Source: Acridotheres tristis (lineage: Eukaryota; Chordata; Aves; Passeriformes; Sturnidae). Taken from it: a stretch of 64,000 nucleotides of DNA. The translations under genes and the position numbers were made by a program. The notes under the pieces are model-generated. The model did not search any database. It was not told where the DNA came from and saw only the letters and a program-made list of their open reading frames with translations. The stretch covers positions 15,982,589 to 16,046,588 of the forward strand of contig CM072888.1 of the NCBI GenBank assembly GCA_037013685.1, given 5' to 3'. This document shows positions 46,560 to 60,499 of the stretch, piece after piece (the first letter of the stretch is position 1; every line of letters begins with the position of its first letter).

Positions 46560-49500
46560 ACTCAGAATAAACATTACTTAACAACAATCCAAGCATCAGT
46601 GTGTTATCAGTATTCTTCTCATAGCAAAGACAAAACACTGCACTGTACCAGCTACTAGGAAAAGTACTAAGAAAACCAACTCCATTCTGACTGAAAAGGT
46701 ATCTAGGTGAAAGTTCCCAGCTTGCAGCCTGAGGCTCCAGCAAATCCAGCTAGTTGTGGTAATCAATTAAGGTAAAGCAAATAGCATATTAAATCACACG
46801 GTATTATAACTCTGTGCAACTCATTCTATTCAAAACAGACTTATTTAAGCTGAACAACTGATCTCTCAACAGTAGATGGAAATATGCAGGAATAAGGCAG
46901 TATTCTTTTATATATATTAAACCAGGTAGCACTAGGTAATGTGTCCTGTGAAATGTTGAGAGGTGTTGGTAGGAATGGCATGTCCAGCTGTATTTAATTA
47001 GCCATGATATTTGGAATTCATTTGTGCTAGTCTCATTCTTTCATTGTGCTTAACAAAACAACTGGAGGTGAAAACAGATACAGTGGTCTAACAAAAACAG
47101 AACTGATGCCTGAAGCTACATGGCATGCAAGGAAATAGCTCATTTTTGGGAGAAACAGGATTAGAAAATGTCTGCTCAGGGAAAATGGACTAACTGGGGG
47201 GGATCCATCCTCTTGTGAAGTAGACAATAGAGAAAGGTTTTAAATGTTGTTAGTCATTAATAATGTAAGTGATAAGAAAGTGTGCTTAGGGTCGATGGCA
47301 AAAATTGGCACTTTAACAGCTACTTTTAAGCTTGAGGGCAAAAACTACTTAAATTGTAGACAGTACTTTCCCAATGCTCTGTTGCCCAAGGCCTTGGAGG
47401 TCTACTTTAGAATGAAATCCAGAAAAAGAAACAGTTCCTAGGTGTCTTTTTTATTAAGAAAGCAAAAAAATTACTGCTGATTTGGATGGCTATTTGAGTA
47501 ATTTTCCAGGTTCATCATTAGCCTCTGCAATCTAGAATAGATAAATTATTTGTCTTATTGATTGGTGGCAATCATATCCTAAAATTTACTTAATTAAAGT
47601 CTCTCTAAAAATGTCCTATCATACTTCTAGTCACTGTCTTCAAAGGACAGCTTTGGCTGTACTTATGAGCTGGCATTTGAGCTGCTGCATGAAGTCTTTG
47701 TTTGACTGAGAGACACACCAAGTATCACAGGATGTGATCACTTCTGTTAAAATTATGCTGCATAATTGAAAGCTAGCAGAAAAAACACAGAAAGTTATTT
47801 ACAAGTTCTAGGCATGAAGCAAAGGAGACCAAATACTCATTTTTCTGAGGTTTGGTTGTGTTCTGTGGTAATGCCATGTTCGAAGGCAACTTGAACAAGT
47901 AATTTAAGCAAACTTTTTGACATGATCTCCATATAAAACCTCAGCTGTGAGGATCTTTTCCTGAGAATAGTTAATTATTATCCTGGTATATAACTTAAGA
48001 GTGTTACGTCCTACAAGCAAGCTGTCACTGCAGAGTTGTTCTGTGCCCATGGTCTGCTTTGTTGAGGCTAAAAAGCTCAGAACCCTTGGATGGCAGATTT
48101 TCCCATAGGAAGTAGCTTGCAGTGATTCTCAGACATGCTTAAAGCAATCAATGCTTGAGATGGGTGGCTATACTGAAAGTCCTATAAATATTGCTTTTCA
48201 AATTTCTTTGCCTTGTCAGAGCACCAGTGAGCTTCAAAAACCACAGAAAAGTTTTGTGGCTAGTTTTCAATGAAAAGTTTTCTCACTGTCTCTGAGTAGA
48301 GTTTATGAATTGCTAGTCTGAATCCTTAATGCAGTGAAGGGACAACTGATTGTACTGATTATTGCCTCCTGGCAGGGATGGGCAGATTTGGGGGTTAGCC
48401 TTGGGAAAGTATTAAATTTGGGTTCCAGGCAACAAGAAAATCTGATGGGAGGTGTACTTGTGGGACTGGAGCCAGAGACAGCTGATATATTTTGCTTGAA
48501 GGTGATTAGGGACTTACTAACCCGCAGATACTGTGGTGTTCATTGAGGCTGGCAGCAAATGTTACATGTATTTAAAGATGCTCCTTTGTTTTCCTGGGAA
48601 TGGCAAGATACTGTGTGGCAGAGAATGTTAAACAGACTCCTTTGAAGCTTTTAAACAATGTATGGTTTAATTGCAGTAAATGTCCATTCTAGGCACCCTG
48701 CAGAATTATCCTCCAATTCTTTCAAGAGCTGACTCTTTACCGATGGTGGTGATTTAAGACCTGTTTTTCCCATAATGATAAAATGGAAATGAAACTTGTT
48801 ACCCCTCTACAGAAGTATCATGGTTTCTTGAAACAAATGCTATAAATTTTCAATTAAATGCCACATTACTACAAATGGTGGAAAGGTATATTGAGGCAAT
48901 CGAGAAATTTATGCTGTGTTATTGGAAAAAATAGCCTACAATATAGTGCAAACTTCTTATTAGTCTATGCAAATTTATTGTGAGCAGTGATTTTACAGCA
49001 TATTATTTCAGGCTCTAAAGTAAATGTTACACTGAAACTTAAAAGGTTTGTTACAACTAATGTGAGGAAGAGGATTTGATTAAACCTGGGGTGAAGTGAG
49101 ATAGGAAATGGCTTTCCCACCTGAAGTGAGTGTCTGCAGGAGGGAACCAGCAACTGCCAAAACACTGTGAAAGATCTCTCCCTGGAGTGCCAGAAGCTCA
49201 GGGATTAGCGTGGTTACCCACTTGCCTTGTAGCAGACTTGATTTGACAGGGTTGTCAGGTGGAAAAAGAGCAGAGATGGCAGAAGCTAACTTTCAAACCT
49301 CAGTTTTTCCTTTTTTTCCTCTTTTTGTGTTTGTTTGTTTTCTTGTTTTATTTTTTCAAGGAGTGAAACACCAAGCAACATTATCTCCTCCTTTCTTCCT
49401 TTAGAATCCATTCATAGTTCTGTCCTGTTTAAGTCAACTAATAGCTTTAGGGAGAGGATTTATTTTAAACTAGATTTACTAAAGAACTCACATGAGCAAC

Positions 49501-50700
49501 TGTGCTATAAACCTGCTTGTTAAAATATGATATTGAGTTAATCAAAACCCCACTGATAGGGTCAATGAGTGAGGATATGGCCATGCTGATCTTCCTGATG
49601 ATACAATGCAACCATGACCACTGTGCAGAGAGGATAATTGATGTCTGGCCTTAAAATCTGGGGGATTTTAATAACAAAGTTGATCTTAGAGGATTAAGTA
49701 ATTGAGAAAAGAACGATAGAGCTTCTACTATCAAAGGACTCAACATAGATCTGCCTGTTTAACTGCTTTAGGAAGTGTGCAGACATACAAAACTAGAAAT
49801 CCATGTTGTTTCAGGTTGTTCAATTCACTGGATACTGGTTTGGGACTTAGAATTTGAATCTCAGAGACACTGCAAGGACTCAAAAGTACTGGTAAATGCA
49901 GCAGGGATCCTCAGTACAGTAAGTATCACTGGGATGACGCAAGTTTTGAAAAGAGGTTGTTTTATAAGATACCATTGCTGACATGTAAAAATAACTGCAA
50001 AAGGCACAGAAGAAGAAACAAGGTTCCGACTACTCATATTGACCATGGAAATGCAAACCCGCTGACCTTCTGGTATTGGATTTAATCCTTTTCTTTGCCC
50101 TCAGGTTTGTCTGCTTTTATCTGGGATGACTTTCAGAGCAGGAAAGCTAAAAGGACTGTCCCAACAGTATTGGAAAGGTTTACACTTGCACAGTGGCTTG
50201 TATTACAGGGATAAAGCTATGCATACCATTATGGTTTCATGTCAGCTAAAAGTCCTCTGATCTAATGCCATTCTTTTCTCTGAATCTGGAAATTATGATC
50301 TTTGTCATGTCTTGTTAGAGAGCATGAAATTGTATTTGGAGATACTTATGCACAGTATAATAGCACTCTGTTAGTAAAATGTAATGCAATACAGATTCCC
50401 TCTCACACCCTCCCTTTACTGTGAAATGAGCTCAGCAAAGGCTCAAGAGCAAAAAGGATCTCAGGCCATTTCACTTTCAATTGTCTGCTTCTTAAACTTG
50501 GAAAACAACAGCCATGTATGATTTTATTAACTCCCTGTAGATACCATCTATGAGAGGCATTTCCTATATTCATGCCTAATCAAATCCAACACGTAAAATA
50601 AAACTCAGTGAGGGATGATTAAATTCACCTCTTTCTTCCAACTAGCTGCCTTGCAGTGCCTAGCACATCCCAAATGTGAGAATGTCAACTACCACAAAAA
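46560..50700. other. Non-coding unique sequence, no gene seen
   Basis: No gene or clear transposon was found. A short palindrome AATTATGC-T-GCATAATT near 47750-47766 is POU-site-like. GTTT-rich simple sequence occurs near 49325-49360. Open frames are short and featureless. Confidence 0.55.
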
Positions 50701-50707
50701 GTAGTTG

Positions 50708-50768
50708 TAAATGGCATGAACCTGAGTCGGGGGAGGTTTAGGTTGGATTATCAGGAAAAAGGTTTTCC
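50708..50768 (+). mobile_element. Short CR1-like fragment
   Basis: GGGAGGTTTAGGTTGGATTA, then CAGGAAAAAGG, translates as R-G-R-F-R-L-D-Y-Q-E-K, the conserved R-G-R-F-R-L-D-x-R-x-K block near the C-terminus of CR1 ORF2. Similarity fades within about 60 bp. It is too short to assign a subfamily. Confidence 0.55.
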
Positions 50769-50774
50769 AACCAA

Positions 50775-53190
50775 AGAGCTAAGAGACAAGCATTGTGTGT
50801 TAATGGGCTTAGAACATACCTTTTGTGTCTACAGTGACAGTGAAGAGAAATCCAAATTTTATTTCACTTTCATCATCTGGGCCTGTTTGCAGTTATTTGC
50901 TAGCTCTTCCTTTTTTACAATAATATATCATAGCACGAGTGCTGTGGCATTCACTTACTTCCACTTCCTTGATTCAGGACTTCCTTCACTGCAGGCTTTG
51001 GAGGCATGCTGGCAACTCAGGCTGTGTGTACTGACACAGATACAGTGCAGATAAATAGTGCCATGCATTTCTAAATGTACATAGTAGCCATGATGACCTC
51101 ATGCCTGAGTTTGTCCCAGAATTTGCATGTGAGATTCAACTAAAATTTAGAGATGGCTTTTGCTCTCTCTCCCTTCCTACTTCAAAGAGACGTGTCTCCA
51201 CAAAGAATGAACAATCCTTTGAAGTAGTTTTTTGAATTCTCAAATACTTGAGAACTGCACTTCTGAAGAAGAAGGAAGGACATTGAAAAAGATCACAGAA
51301 AAATAATACAATTTATCACAGAATCATCAACCTTATCAGAAACTTGCAAATCCTACTCTGGTAGTTAAACATTTACTCCAAAATTAGCAAATAATGCTTC
51401 AAGATTGAGCTCTTCAACATTCAGTCTGTGTCTGAATTGTTCAGAAATTCATTGTTCAATATTTAGGTCCCTTGCTTTGTAGTTTGTTGTTTTTCTTTTC
51501 TCCGAGAGGAAGATCTAAAGCATCCTTCTTTTTCAAAGGTAAAAATCTTCACACAATACATGGAAAGAATGGAAACTGAATTCCTTTGCTCAATTGTTAA
51601 ATGTGTAGAATCAATAAAAGATGACGTATTTGCTTGCCTGAGCCTCACATAATTACAGCCTGTGTTGTTTCCTTTATAGCAGCTGATTAGAGGATTAAAA
51701 TTAGTTTTTATTTAAAATTGTGGCATTAGTTATCAATTATGTCAGGTGTCAGGGGTTGGGTTGGAGTTCATGCTTTGGGTAGAGTTGCAAAGAGATTTTA
51801 ATTCATTATTCATGTCTGAGGTTCTGTTTGCCTGTCACAGAGCAAATGTGTCACATTAAACACTGAAAGCAGTATGGACATTGGAGCTTCTCCAGAGCCT
51901 GGGTTGCCATGTCCCCCCAATCTCTTGCAGACCAGGGTACGTATTTTTTCTTGCAGATGACATGGGATAATTTGTACAAGAAATAAAGACATTTGCTTTA
52001 GGACTGTCTCAACTCCACTTTCCCAAAATAACCTTGAAAAACAACCTGTATTTATCTCATTTATGTTGGCATGTGATATTAAAACAGCTGAAATCAGAAT
52101 CTGGCCCTTGGCATGGTGAAAAATGTTACGGCTTTCTCATGAGTTTTGCAAGTTGTTACAGAGACTGTCCTTCAGAGCACAACCTGACCTTTTTCTTTGA
52201 GAAATGTTTATGCAGCATATGACTTATATACAAAATTATAGCTACAGAGAAATTGTGCACAGAGCTATTAATTTGGTTGAATGTCTAGTAGACAACAATA
52301 AATCTAGCTGACATTATGAGACCCTGATAATAGTCCTTATTGATGGGATGCAACAAAAAGGTTTACAAGCTTCTTCATTAGTAAAAAGTCAGTTAACAAA
52401 TAAAGCTAGGTAAACTTGATACTCAGTTCTGTTCAGCTCAGGTAGTGGTTTGTGCTGTGTGCTGCCCACTGTGTCTTATTCATTAAAAAGGTAAAGAAAA
52501 CAGGGTTCAAAGCCCATTTAACAAGCCAGTGCTTATTGCTGTGGGAGTATGCATATATCTGTGAGCAAAACAACTTTCTCTGAAAGGGTCTGTTGACTCA
52601 TTCCTTTCATCAGTGAGAATAGCAACTGTACACATCATTTGCACAAGAAGTTGCACATTTTAACTCTTTGCTGAAAACACCTCATTATACTTCTCTGTAG
52701 AATGGCTCTGGATGCTAATTGTGTCTGCTGCCTTGAGGAATGAAGTTATTTTCCAAGATGGGGATAAACTTGGTGTACAGATTTGCTCAGGACCTACACA
52801 ATATGGAGGAGTATTTGTGTAACAATTTCCACAGCTGGGACTTTTTTTATTTGCTTCAGTTTTTCATTGCAGCTTTCTGTTTTGCTCAGGCAATGCTGCG
52901 AAGCAGCTGGGGCATTAGAGATGTTACAGGAATTAATTTTTTTTTAATCTTTTCTCCAGTCCTCCCCGCTTCACCCCACCTTTCTATCAATGCTTGTGCA
53001 ATGATTTCAGCTTGTGCATATCCTGCCGAGAAGCAACTGCTACTTTCATCAAGTAAAACTCTGCAGTACTTTGGTTTGTGAAAACATCTGAATGCCATCA
53101 CTTAATATCAGAACTTAATTCTTTCTGTTAGGGAGATATGAGGAAGAAAACCTTTTTGTGCCTAGGAATGCAAAAAGAGCTAGAATTGTC
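50775..53190. other. Non-coding unique sequence, no gene seen
   Basis: No gene or clear element was recognised. Frames at 50716-51054 and 52740-53081 (112-113 codons) lack domains. The first begins in the CR1-like fragment. Confidence 0.55.
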
Positions 53191-53195
53191 ACTGC

Positions 53196-53352
53196 AAATG
53201 GCTGTGGAGTCTGCATCCTTGGACAGAGTCCAAAGCCATTTGGACACTGTCCTGAGCAAGTGGCTCTGTGTGGTCCTGCTTTAGCAGGAGGGTTGGACGA
53301 GAGGACCTCCAGAGGTCTGTTCCAACCTTAATCATTCTGAGATTTTGTGATA
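53196..53352 (+). mobile_element. CR1 LINE, 3'-end fragment
   Basis: GGCTGTGGAGTCTGCATCCT, then TTGGACAGAGTCCAAAGCCA, corresponds to the last codons of CR1 ORF2. The 3' untranslated text follows (GGGTTGGACGAGAGGACCTC, then CAGAGGTCTGTTCCAACC), with a TTCTGAGATTTTGTGA terminal repeat. It is a 5'-truncated dead copy of only about 155 bp. Confidence 0.88.
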
Positions 53353-53359
53353 ACCTACC

Positions 53360-56300
53360 TTTGGGTCAGAGTGGAGAAGGTTGGGGGATCACTGATAGAA
53401 TTACAGCTAGGAGAGACAGGAAGAAAATGTTGGATTCATTTATATAAAATATTAATTCATATACACGCTCAGCTAAATCTATATATACTTCTTTTCTTCT
53501 TTTTTTATTCATGGCATCCTAGAATCAATAATATCCCACACTGAGATAGACGAATAAAATATTTTAGCAGGATATCTTAGCATGCTCCTGGTTTTAAATA
53601 TCTGAAAGGTTTTTTTATCAGTGATCTCAGTGATTTTAGATGACCAAGGGCAACTTTGGAAGTCTGACACCTGAAAAGCTTGGGATTTACTTTTGAAGGT
53701 GTAGGTCCTAGAATTTTTGAAATGTTGATTTTTCAAATACATGTCCTTCATTCAACTGACAAGAAGTTTTTAACCTAGTAATTACTACAAAGACAGCTAA
53801 AAGCATTACAGGAAAAAAAATCCCCAGTATTCTTTTCTGTTCTTTGTGGACTACTAAGAAAATAAGGGGGCCATGCTCTCATTCCAGAATCTCTTTTGTT
53901 GTTGGAAACACTGTATATACCACTGGCTGGAAAATGAATACTGCAGGAGTCAAAATGGATGATGTCACTGCAAAATGTTTGGTAGTTTGAAGTTTTGTTA
54001 CATTTGGTTCTATTCCTCCAGAAAGGAAATGGACAGGTGGTCACAAATGTAGTTGTTTGAGCTGCCATCTGAATTTGTGGGGAATAAAAGTTGGGCATCA
54101 GTTGCATCATCTTTTTGTTTTCTGTCTAGAAGAATAAATTTGAAAATATTAACTGCTGTGGGGAAAGAAACATACCTAGTTCTTCATTGCATTATTACAT
54201 TTCTGTGCAACTAGGACAAAGTAATCACGGTAAATCACAGATTGCAGCATTACTTTGATATCTTTGAGTCTTCTTTGGGAGCAGTGATAGAGTCAAACGC
54301 CAAGCCTAGCCTAGATTGACACAATATGCTGGCTGGCAATGTCGAGAGTCTCATTGCATTTGTTGGGTTTGCTCTGATGGAAGTGAAGATACCTGAGACT
54401 AAAAATAAAACCATGGCTCTGCTGTAGCCTCCAGCCTTCTCAGTTCACTTCAGTGAGACACAGAATGTGAAGTTTTAGTTGCAGAAGGTCAGACCAGGTC
54501 CCCTCCCAATTACTCTCTTAGTTAGCATGATAACATGGCATGGCATGTTGCCACAGCATGAAGTGAGATGCCTGCCTTTTCCTGTCATAAGCCTTGTAAA
54601 AGCCTTATGAAGAGAATTTTCTGTATCTATCCCTCTCCATCTTTTACTCTTTGGAAACATTGCCTCCTTCAACAAAGCAATGGATTTTAGATGAAAACAT
54701 CTGATAGGACAGTGGATGTATGATAATATATCTTCTATACATGTATATGAATGTATGAGCACATACATGTGAATTTATGTGCTGTCATTTAAAGCAGCTT
54801 AATGTTTCCTGGTCAGCATTTTTCTCTGATCTATCAACAGTGTTCTAAAGGCTGTAGAGTGATGCATATGTAAAGGTGACCAACCCTCTCCTTTCTTCTT
54901 TTTGCATCTTAGCATGAATTCCTTAGATAAACTCTGAAATTAAAGGAGATGTCTTGTCAATGGATTATTCTGTACTTAGTTGAGACCAGACTGCTCTGTT
55001 AACAAGTTAGGGGAAATGTTATGAGAATAAGCCAGGGAAAAGAAAGCTTCACTAAAGTGATTTGGTTGGTTGAGGTCTTAAAGAGATCTGGAGCTACAGG
55101 GAATTACTTAGGCACTGCTAGTAATGGGTGTAGGGGCACAGCATCTGTTCCACCCTCACAGTCCCAGCATGCACAACCCCTTTGTGCCTTGTGCCTGCTG
55201 GGTTTTGTAATGCTCAAACCTGTCAAGGTGATCTTCTGCTTCTACCCTTCGGGGAAGCTGAATATTTAACTCAACATTCCACTGAACCTGACTACCAGCT
55301 CTGTGTCAGTGCAGGACACCTTTTTAATCAATCTGTTTTTCTCAGTGAGAAGCATTCTCTATTAAGTTTACAGGATGACAAGAAAAACAGATTTATTACC
55401 AAAGTTAATGTCATAATTTCTGTGGAGTAAAACCACTATGGCTGATGCTATGATGAGGTATCACTAATAGCATTACTAATTATAACTGCTGCATATTTAT
55501 AAATAGCTAAAGAATATCATTAAGTATGTGAATCATGAAGAGCTGGCTTAATTGTGTCTTGTCTTGTTATCAGACAAAGACAGCTCTTTGACTAATACTT
55601 AAAGCTCCTTATCCATGAAAAACATCAGGATTTCATTATTTAACGGAAATATTTCAGAACTGATTCAGTACAGATACTCTGGTTCCTTCCTCTCCTTCCT
55701 CTGCTCCCCAAACATGAGCTTTTTTTATACATTAATGTACAGATTAGCTTCTGTTTTACACAGACTCTCTGAAATCTTTCATGCCTCAACTCCCAGCAGT
55801 ATCCTTTGCCTAATTTTGCTTCATTCACATGAGAGACTGTGAATGTGACTTGCAAACACCCTTCAAATGTGGGTCTTGATCCAAGCAGGATTTCAAAAAG
55901 AGGTATAGATGCAAATGTGATAACGAGATTGTAATTTGCCTGACTACTTTTAGAGGTTACTTTAAAATTTGCCCATGGGCTTTGGGATTTATTCAGTGTA
56001 TATTATGCATTGTTCATAAGCTCCTCAGAGCCAGCAAGGAAGTCGATTGCATGATCATTTACACTGTAAGTGCAAAAGGAAATTTTAGATCTTTTCTGTG
56101 TACAGCAGGAGCTATTTGGTGATAAGCAGAGTCCAATAAAGAGTTTGGTTTAAGGTTGTATGTTAAAATCTGAATTTTTTATTAATTTTATTCCTTTTTC
56201 TCCTTTTTTTTCCTTCTTTTTTTTTCTTTTAAAATCTTTATTATCTTTAAATACACTTTCCCATGGCTTCTAGTCTTTGAATATCTGCTCTGAGATTAGG

Positions 56301-59300
56301 ATATATTCTTATTACGATTATTTTTCATTAAAAAAACCCAAAAAGATATGTGAAGGACAGGCTGGGGTTGCAGGTACACGCTCTGAAGTTACTGTGCACG
56401 CTGCTTCACAGTTACAATGCATTTCTTGAAATGCACTTGTCTCAAGGTTAATGTTATCTGAGGCATTACCACCAAGACTGCAATTAAATCCAGTCACCAT
56501 CCAAAATCTTGGTCAATACATTTTAGAATTATGAAGCAAAAGCTGCACTGCTGTCTTGGGGCTGAGCAGTCCTTTTAGATGGGACCCTTTGTTAAAAAGA
56601 CTTCTATCACCTAACCCTGAGCAAGGCAGTGTGAAATTCATGGTGATTTAAACAGGAGGCAGGAAAGGTCTCTCCTACAAATCAGCTTTACAGCTCCCTA
56701 TTTATGAACTTCCAACCATGTATTGCCCTTGTGGTAAACAGACTCTTAAAAGAACCTGATGTTGGCAAATAAATTTCATGAAGACAGTATCTGATGGCGT
56801 ACCCCAGTCTGTTCTTTAAGCTTGGAAACACCACATTTTATGTCATTTATTTGAAAATTCAGAATCTTTTAAGATGCAGTGTTTTCTCTAGCTAAGTAAT
56901 GATGCCTATGATCCTGAATATTCATTGGTGGTGGCACCTTCTGTGATGTCACTGTCAGGAACTGAAGACGAGAGAAAAGAAGAAAACCAGACAAGTTTCG
57001 TGTATAGACATTGAATTTCAGACACTGAGAGCTTGGAATAAAATGTGCCCTGTGGTCTGGGAAGAGAGAAAGGCTTCACACAACTAAATATGATTTGTAT
57101 ATTTGCATTAATGCCTGTATTTTGAATTTTATCATAAAGCTTGAAGAAATAGAACTCAAAGTTTCAAAAAGCTTGTGCCAAATGGCCACTTAATATCTTT
57201 TTTCAAAGACTTAGTCTTTAAATGTAACCATTGTTACATTGTCTCAAAGAAATGAGAATGATTATGTAATGCATAGATTCAATTCACAGTAACTTAATTG
57301 GTAAACATCTTTTATACATATTGTGCCTGGTAAGAAGTGGAGCTGAGGTATTTATTGCTTTACTTATTACAATATAGTTGTAAGTTTGTAATTTATATAT
57401 ATTTTTATATTTTTTCTTTCCTTTTTTTATTTTTTAAAGCAACTGTAATCAGTATTTTAAAAATAATTCCTATGGAAAAAAGAGAAGTATCTGGGACAAG
57501 CCTTGTGTTTGGTATCAGTATGTAATCTGGACAAAGACTTTGTCTGTAACCTGAAGATTTTGGTCTTCTTAACAAAGCTTTTAGTGCTACTGACTTTAGT
57601 AGCAGAACTTCCTCTCCCCCTTCTCCTCCCCCAAGCCTGGTGGTTTTTTATGTAAGCACAGCAAAATAGGCTCTGAGAAACTCCAAGCCCAATCAAAGCA
57701 ATATTCCTGAGCATGCCACAACCCCAGCCTCTCTGGGAAGGAAAGGAGGTCATGGGCTTGGCAGCCATAGGAATGTCCAATCTTCATGCCTATTCTGAGA
57801 GAATATCTGGGCTTTCCAAACTGCTGTTTGGATTTTGCTACAGATGTTCTTTGAAAGTAAAAAAAAATGGGGGAAGCATACTTTAAAAAGCCCCAAGTAT
57901 CCTATCAAAACATTTACAAGAATTTGAAACTCGAGGGTCTGAAAGCATTGCATGCATAGTAAAAGAAATGTAACTGGCTAACTGTAAACGTTATTTTTTA
58001 GATATTGATATAGCAGAGTAAGCAGGTATGATGCTTAAGCACACGAAAAGTTAGGTTTTTAAGAAGAAAACTTTGAAAATTCATTTGCACAATATAAATC
58101 TTCAATTTTTCAATTTAAAAACATTCACACTACTTGTGATCTGATCTTGAATATAGAATTTAAGCCTCAAAGACTGCTATATCTTCAAAGATCCTTAGAA
58201 CCGAAAATTTCCACATCCTACCTCTAAGATCCAAGCTATTGTTATTCTCAAAATTACTAAGTCTGAAACAACTGTATCCTTTCTTCTTTCTCATATGTGT
58301 TCTCATTGATGGCACAGAAGAATTGAAAGGCCTCTAAAGAAATTGCACGTGTGGGTTGCTGCACTCCTTTTCCTGGCTGATGCATCTCATTCTTAAGCTG
58401 TTCCTGCTGCTAAAGCCTTTGCTCATCTTGTCACCATCTTGACCCCTCGTTGCGCTGCTCGTGTCTTTTCAGAGAAGATTAGAACCCTGCACAGTGCTGC
58501 AGATTCAGATGCTGCACACATTTAATGCCATAATCTGCTCTTTGCTCCTTTCCTAACTTCTTTTTTGCTTACTGACTATTGCTGAGCACTGAACTTATAT
58601 TTTCATGCAGTTAACTGTTTTTACCTTATGACTCCTTCCTAAGTGGTAGCAGTCAGCTCAGAAGCTGCCTTTGAACAGTTATATCAGGATTGTTTTTTCT
58701 TGTTTAATTTCAGTGCCCTGACACTCAGTGTCATTCTCCCACTCATTCATTCCTCAATATATAATTAAATTTTCAGGCTGCTGGCTGTACTTATCAGAAA
58801 TGGATGTTGATTGCAGTGTGTATTCCTTAAATACAAGCTGTGTACCTCTAGATGGAGTCAGGAGCTTTCATCTGTGTCAGGCTTACAAGTACAGCTGAGT
58901 TGTTTTGCTTCTCACAGTTTTGGGCATGATGCTCCCAAGGAGCATCTGGACACTGAGTGATCTGAGCAGACATTTTTTGGCCTTTCATTTCTTCTACTCC
59001 TTTTTTGTGACCTTTCATAGGCATTGAATTTGTGGAGAGAATACAGGTTAAGTTTGGAAAAGGCAGGGTATTGGACCTCAGATTTGGGTAATTTAAAGAG
59101 AATTAGAGCTCTGAATTAGAGCTGCCCTTAGGGGCTTGCCACAAATTCATCCATTTCCAGCTTATTTTGAGTTCTCATGTTTCTTTGCTTCTTGTTATCT
59201 CAAATTGCAAATTGCAGTAGATGGGCTGAAACTTCCATGGTGGGTGAATCTGTAGTGCATTTTTTGTCACACTTACAGCTTTCCTTACTAAATTATTTTT

Positions 59301-59340
59301 TAAGACCAACTTTCAATTACAGTTTTGCTTAAAAAATACC
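53360..59340. other. Non-coding unique sequence, no gene seen
   Basis: No gene or clear transposon was recognised. Long pyrimidine/T-rich tracts occur at about 56190-56232 and 57395-57440. An 8-bp-arm palindrome (AATGTAAC/GTTACATT) lies at 57221-57240. Minus-strand frames of about 100 codons (53775-54110, 57457-57780) have no recognisable domain. Confidence 0.55.
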
Positions 59341-59344
59341 TAGC

Positions 59345-59645
59345 TGGAAGCCTGTCAGTAGTGGTATCCCCTACAGCTCAATACTGGGCACAGTGTTGTT
59401 CAACTTATTAATCGAATATTTGGATAAAGGGGAAGATTCCGCCTCAGCAAGTTCACAGATGACACAAGAGGGATGTGCAGCCCTTCAGCAGGATCTCGAC
59501 AGGATGGAGAGATGGGCAGAGAGGAACTGTCTGAAACTCAGCAAAGGTAACTGCAGGGTCCTGCTCATGGTAAAGAATAACCCCAGGCACCAGCACAGGC
59601 TGGGGCTGACCTGCTGGAAAGCAGCTCTGTGGAGAAGGACCTGAG
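59345..59645 (+). mobile_element. CR1 LINE, reverse-transcriptase core fragment
   Basis: The plus-strand translation follows the CR1 RT core: G-I-P-Y-S-S-I-L-G-T-V-L-F-N (the G-x-P-Q-G-S-x-L-G-P block), then L-L-I-E-Y-L-D-K-G, then L-Q-Q-D-L-D-R-M-E-R-W-A-E-R-N and K-L-S-K-G-N-C-R-V-L. The catalytic acidic box is out of frame with the preceding block: in another frame TTCACAGATGACACA gives F-T-D-D-T. At least one indel therefore breaks the enzyme. Both ends are truncated and there is no CR1 3' end nearby. Confidence 0.9.
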
Positions 59646-59649
59646 GGAC

Positions 59650-60495
59650 AAAAAGCTGTTGTCATTGTCTGCCTTTGGGTGTCTGAAAAACGATGGAAAC
59701 TTTTGCATGAATGTTCATCATTTGCTAGATTTCCACAAGGAATTATATTCCCTGTGCTAATTCAAGCAATGGTGTCTGGATACAATTATGATAATTTCCT
59801 CTGGGGTTATACACATCCTCAGAAGATGTGGATTGAACACATTCATTTAACGCTGTCAATAAAGTAATTCCTGTCAGCAAAAAAAAATAGTTGACATTCA
59901 TCTGTGTTTGTCTTCCCCATTTCTGTCAGTGTATTCCATTCTCAGTCCTGCTGCTTTATAAAGAAAATTTGTTTAGATGAACATGCTTTCCTTTTGTAAC
60001 TAAGACTTGTAACAACATGAAGACATCCACAACTAAATTAAAGATTTATACTTTAAGGGAAGAGACCTAATGAATACTAATTTTAGGAATGAATCTAAAA
60101 GTACTAATGGAGCTGCCTGTCTAAGGATCATTCTAATAGGAAGACTTGTGTGTTTTGGCCTGTGTGTGACAAAGGTAAAGCAGTATCTAGGAATACTTTG
60201 TCAGAAATATGTTTGCTGTTTTATACTGGGCCAAAGGCAGAATTCAGATGGTCTACTTGAGCAAGACACTTAACCCAAAGTGTGTTGGCTTGCAGACAGG
60301 AAATGGAACCCAGGAAGACATTCTTCTTCAGAGAATTGCTCCCAATCAGCTTTTTGTGTCTTGGGTTTTACTATTATAAATTGTCCACACATCATTTTAA
60401 AATATTACTCAGCAACAATTCATTAAAAATATGTCTATACATACATAAGTGTGTATAAAGGCAGAAGGCAAAGAGGAGATCTAGTGAAATACTTG
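59650..60495. other. Non-coding unique sequence, no gene seen
   Basis: Nothing clear was found. CTTGAGCAAGACACTTAACC near 60257 faintly resembles a MIR core but has no supporting flanks. AATAAA motifs occur without gene context. Confidence 0.5.
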
Positions 60496-60499
60496 ATAT

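Noticed and set aside
46444..46743. 99-codon minus-strand frame overlapping the candidate terminal exon
   Set aside because: Different frame, more hydrophobic and less protein-like than the frame ending at 46244. Treated as its shadow.
59453..59665. Proline-rich minus-strand frame
   Set aside because: It is the antisense of the CR1 RT fragment.
60250..60275. MIR-like core CTTGAGCAAGACACTTAACC
   Set aside because: About 20 bases of loose similarity without the second conserved block. Too short to call.
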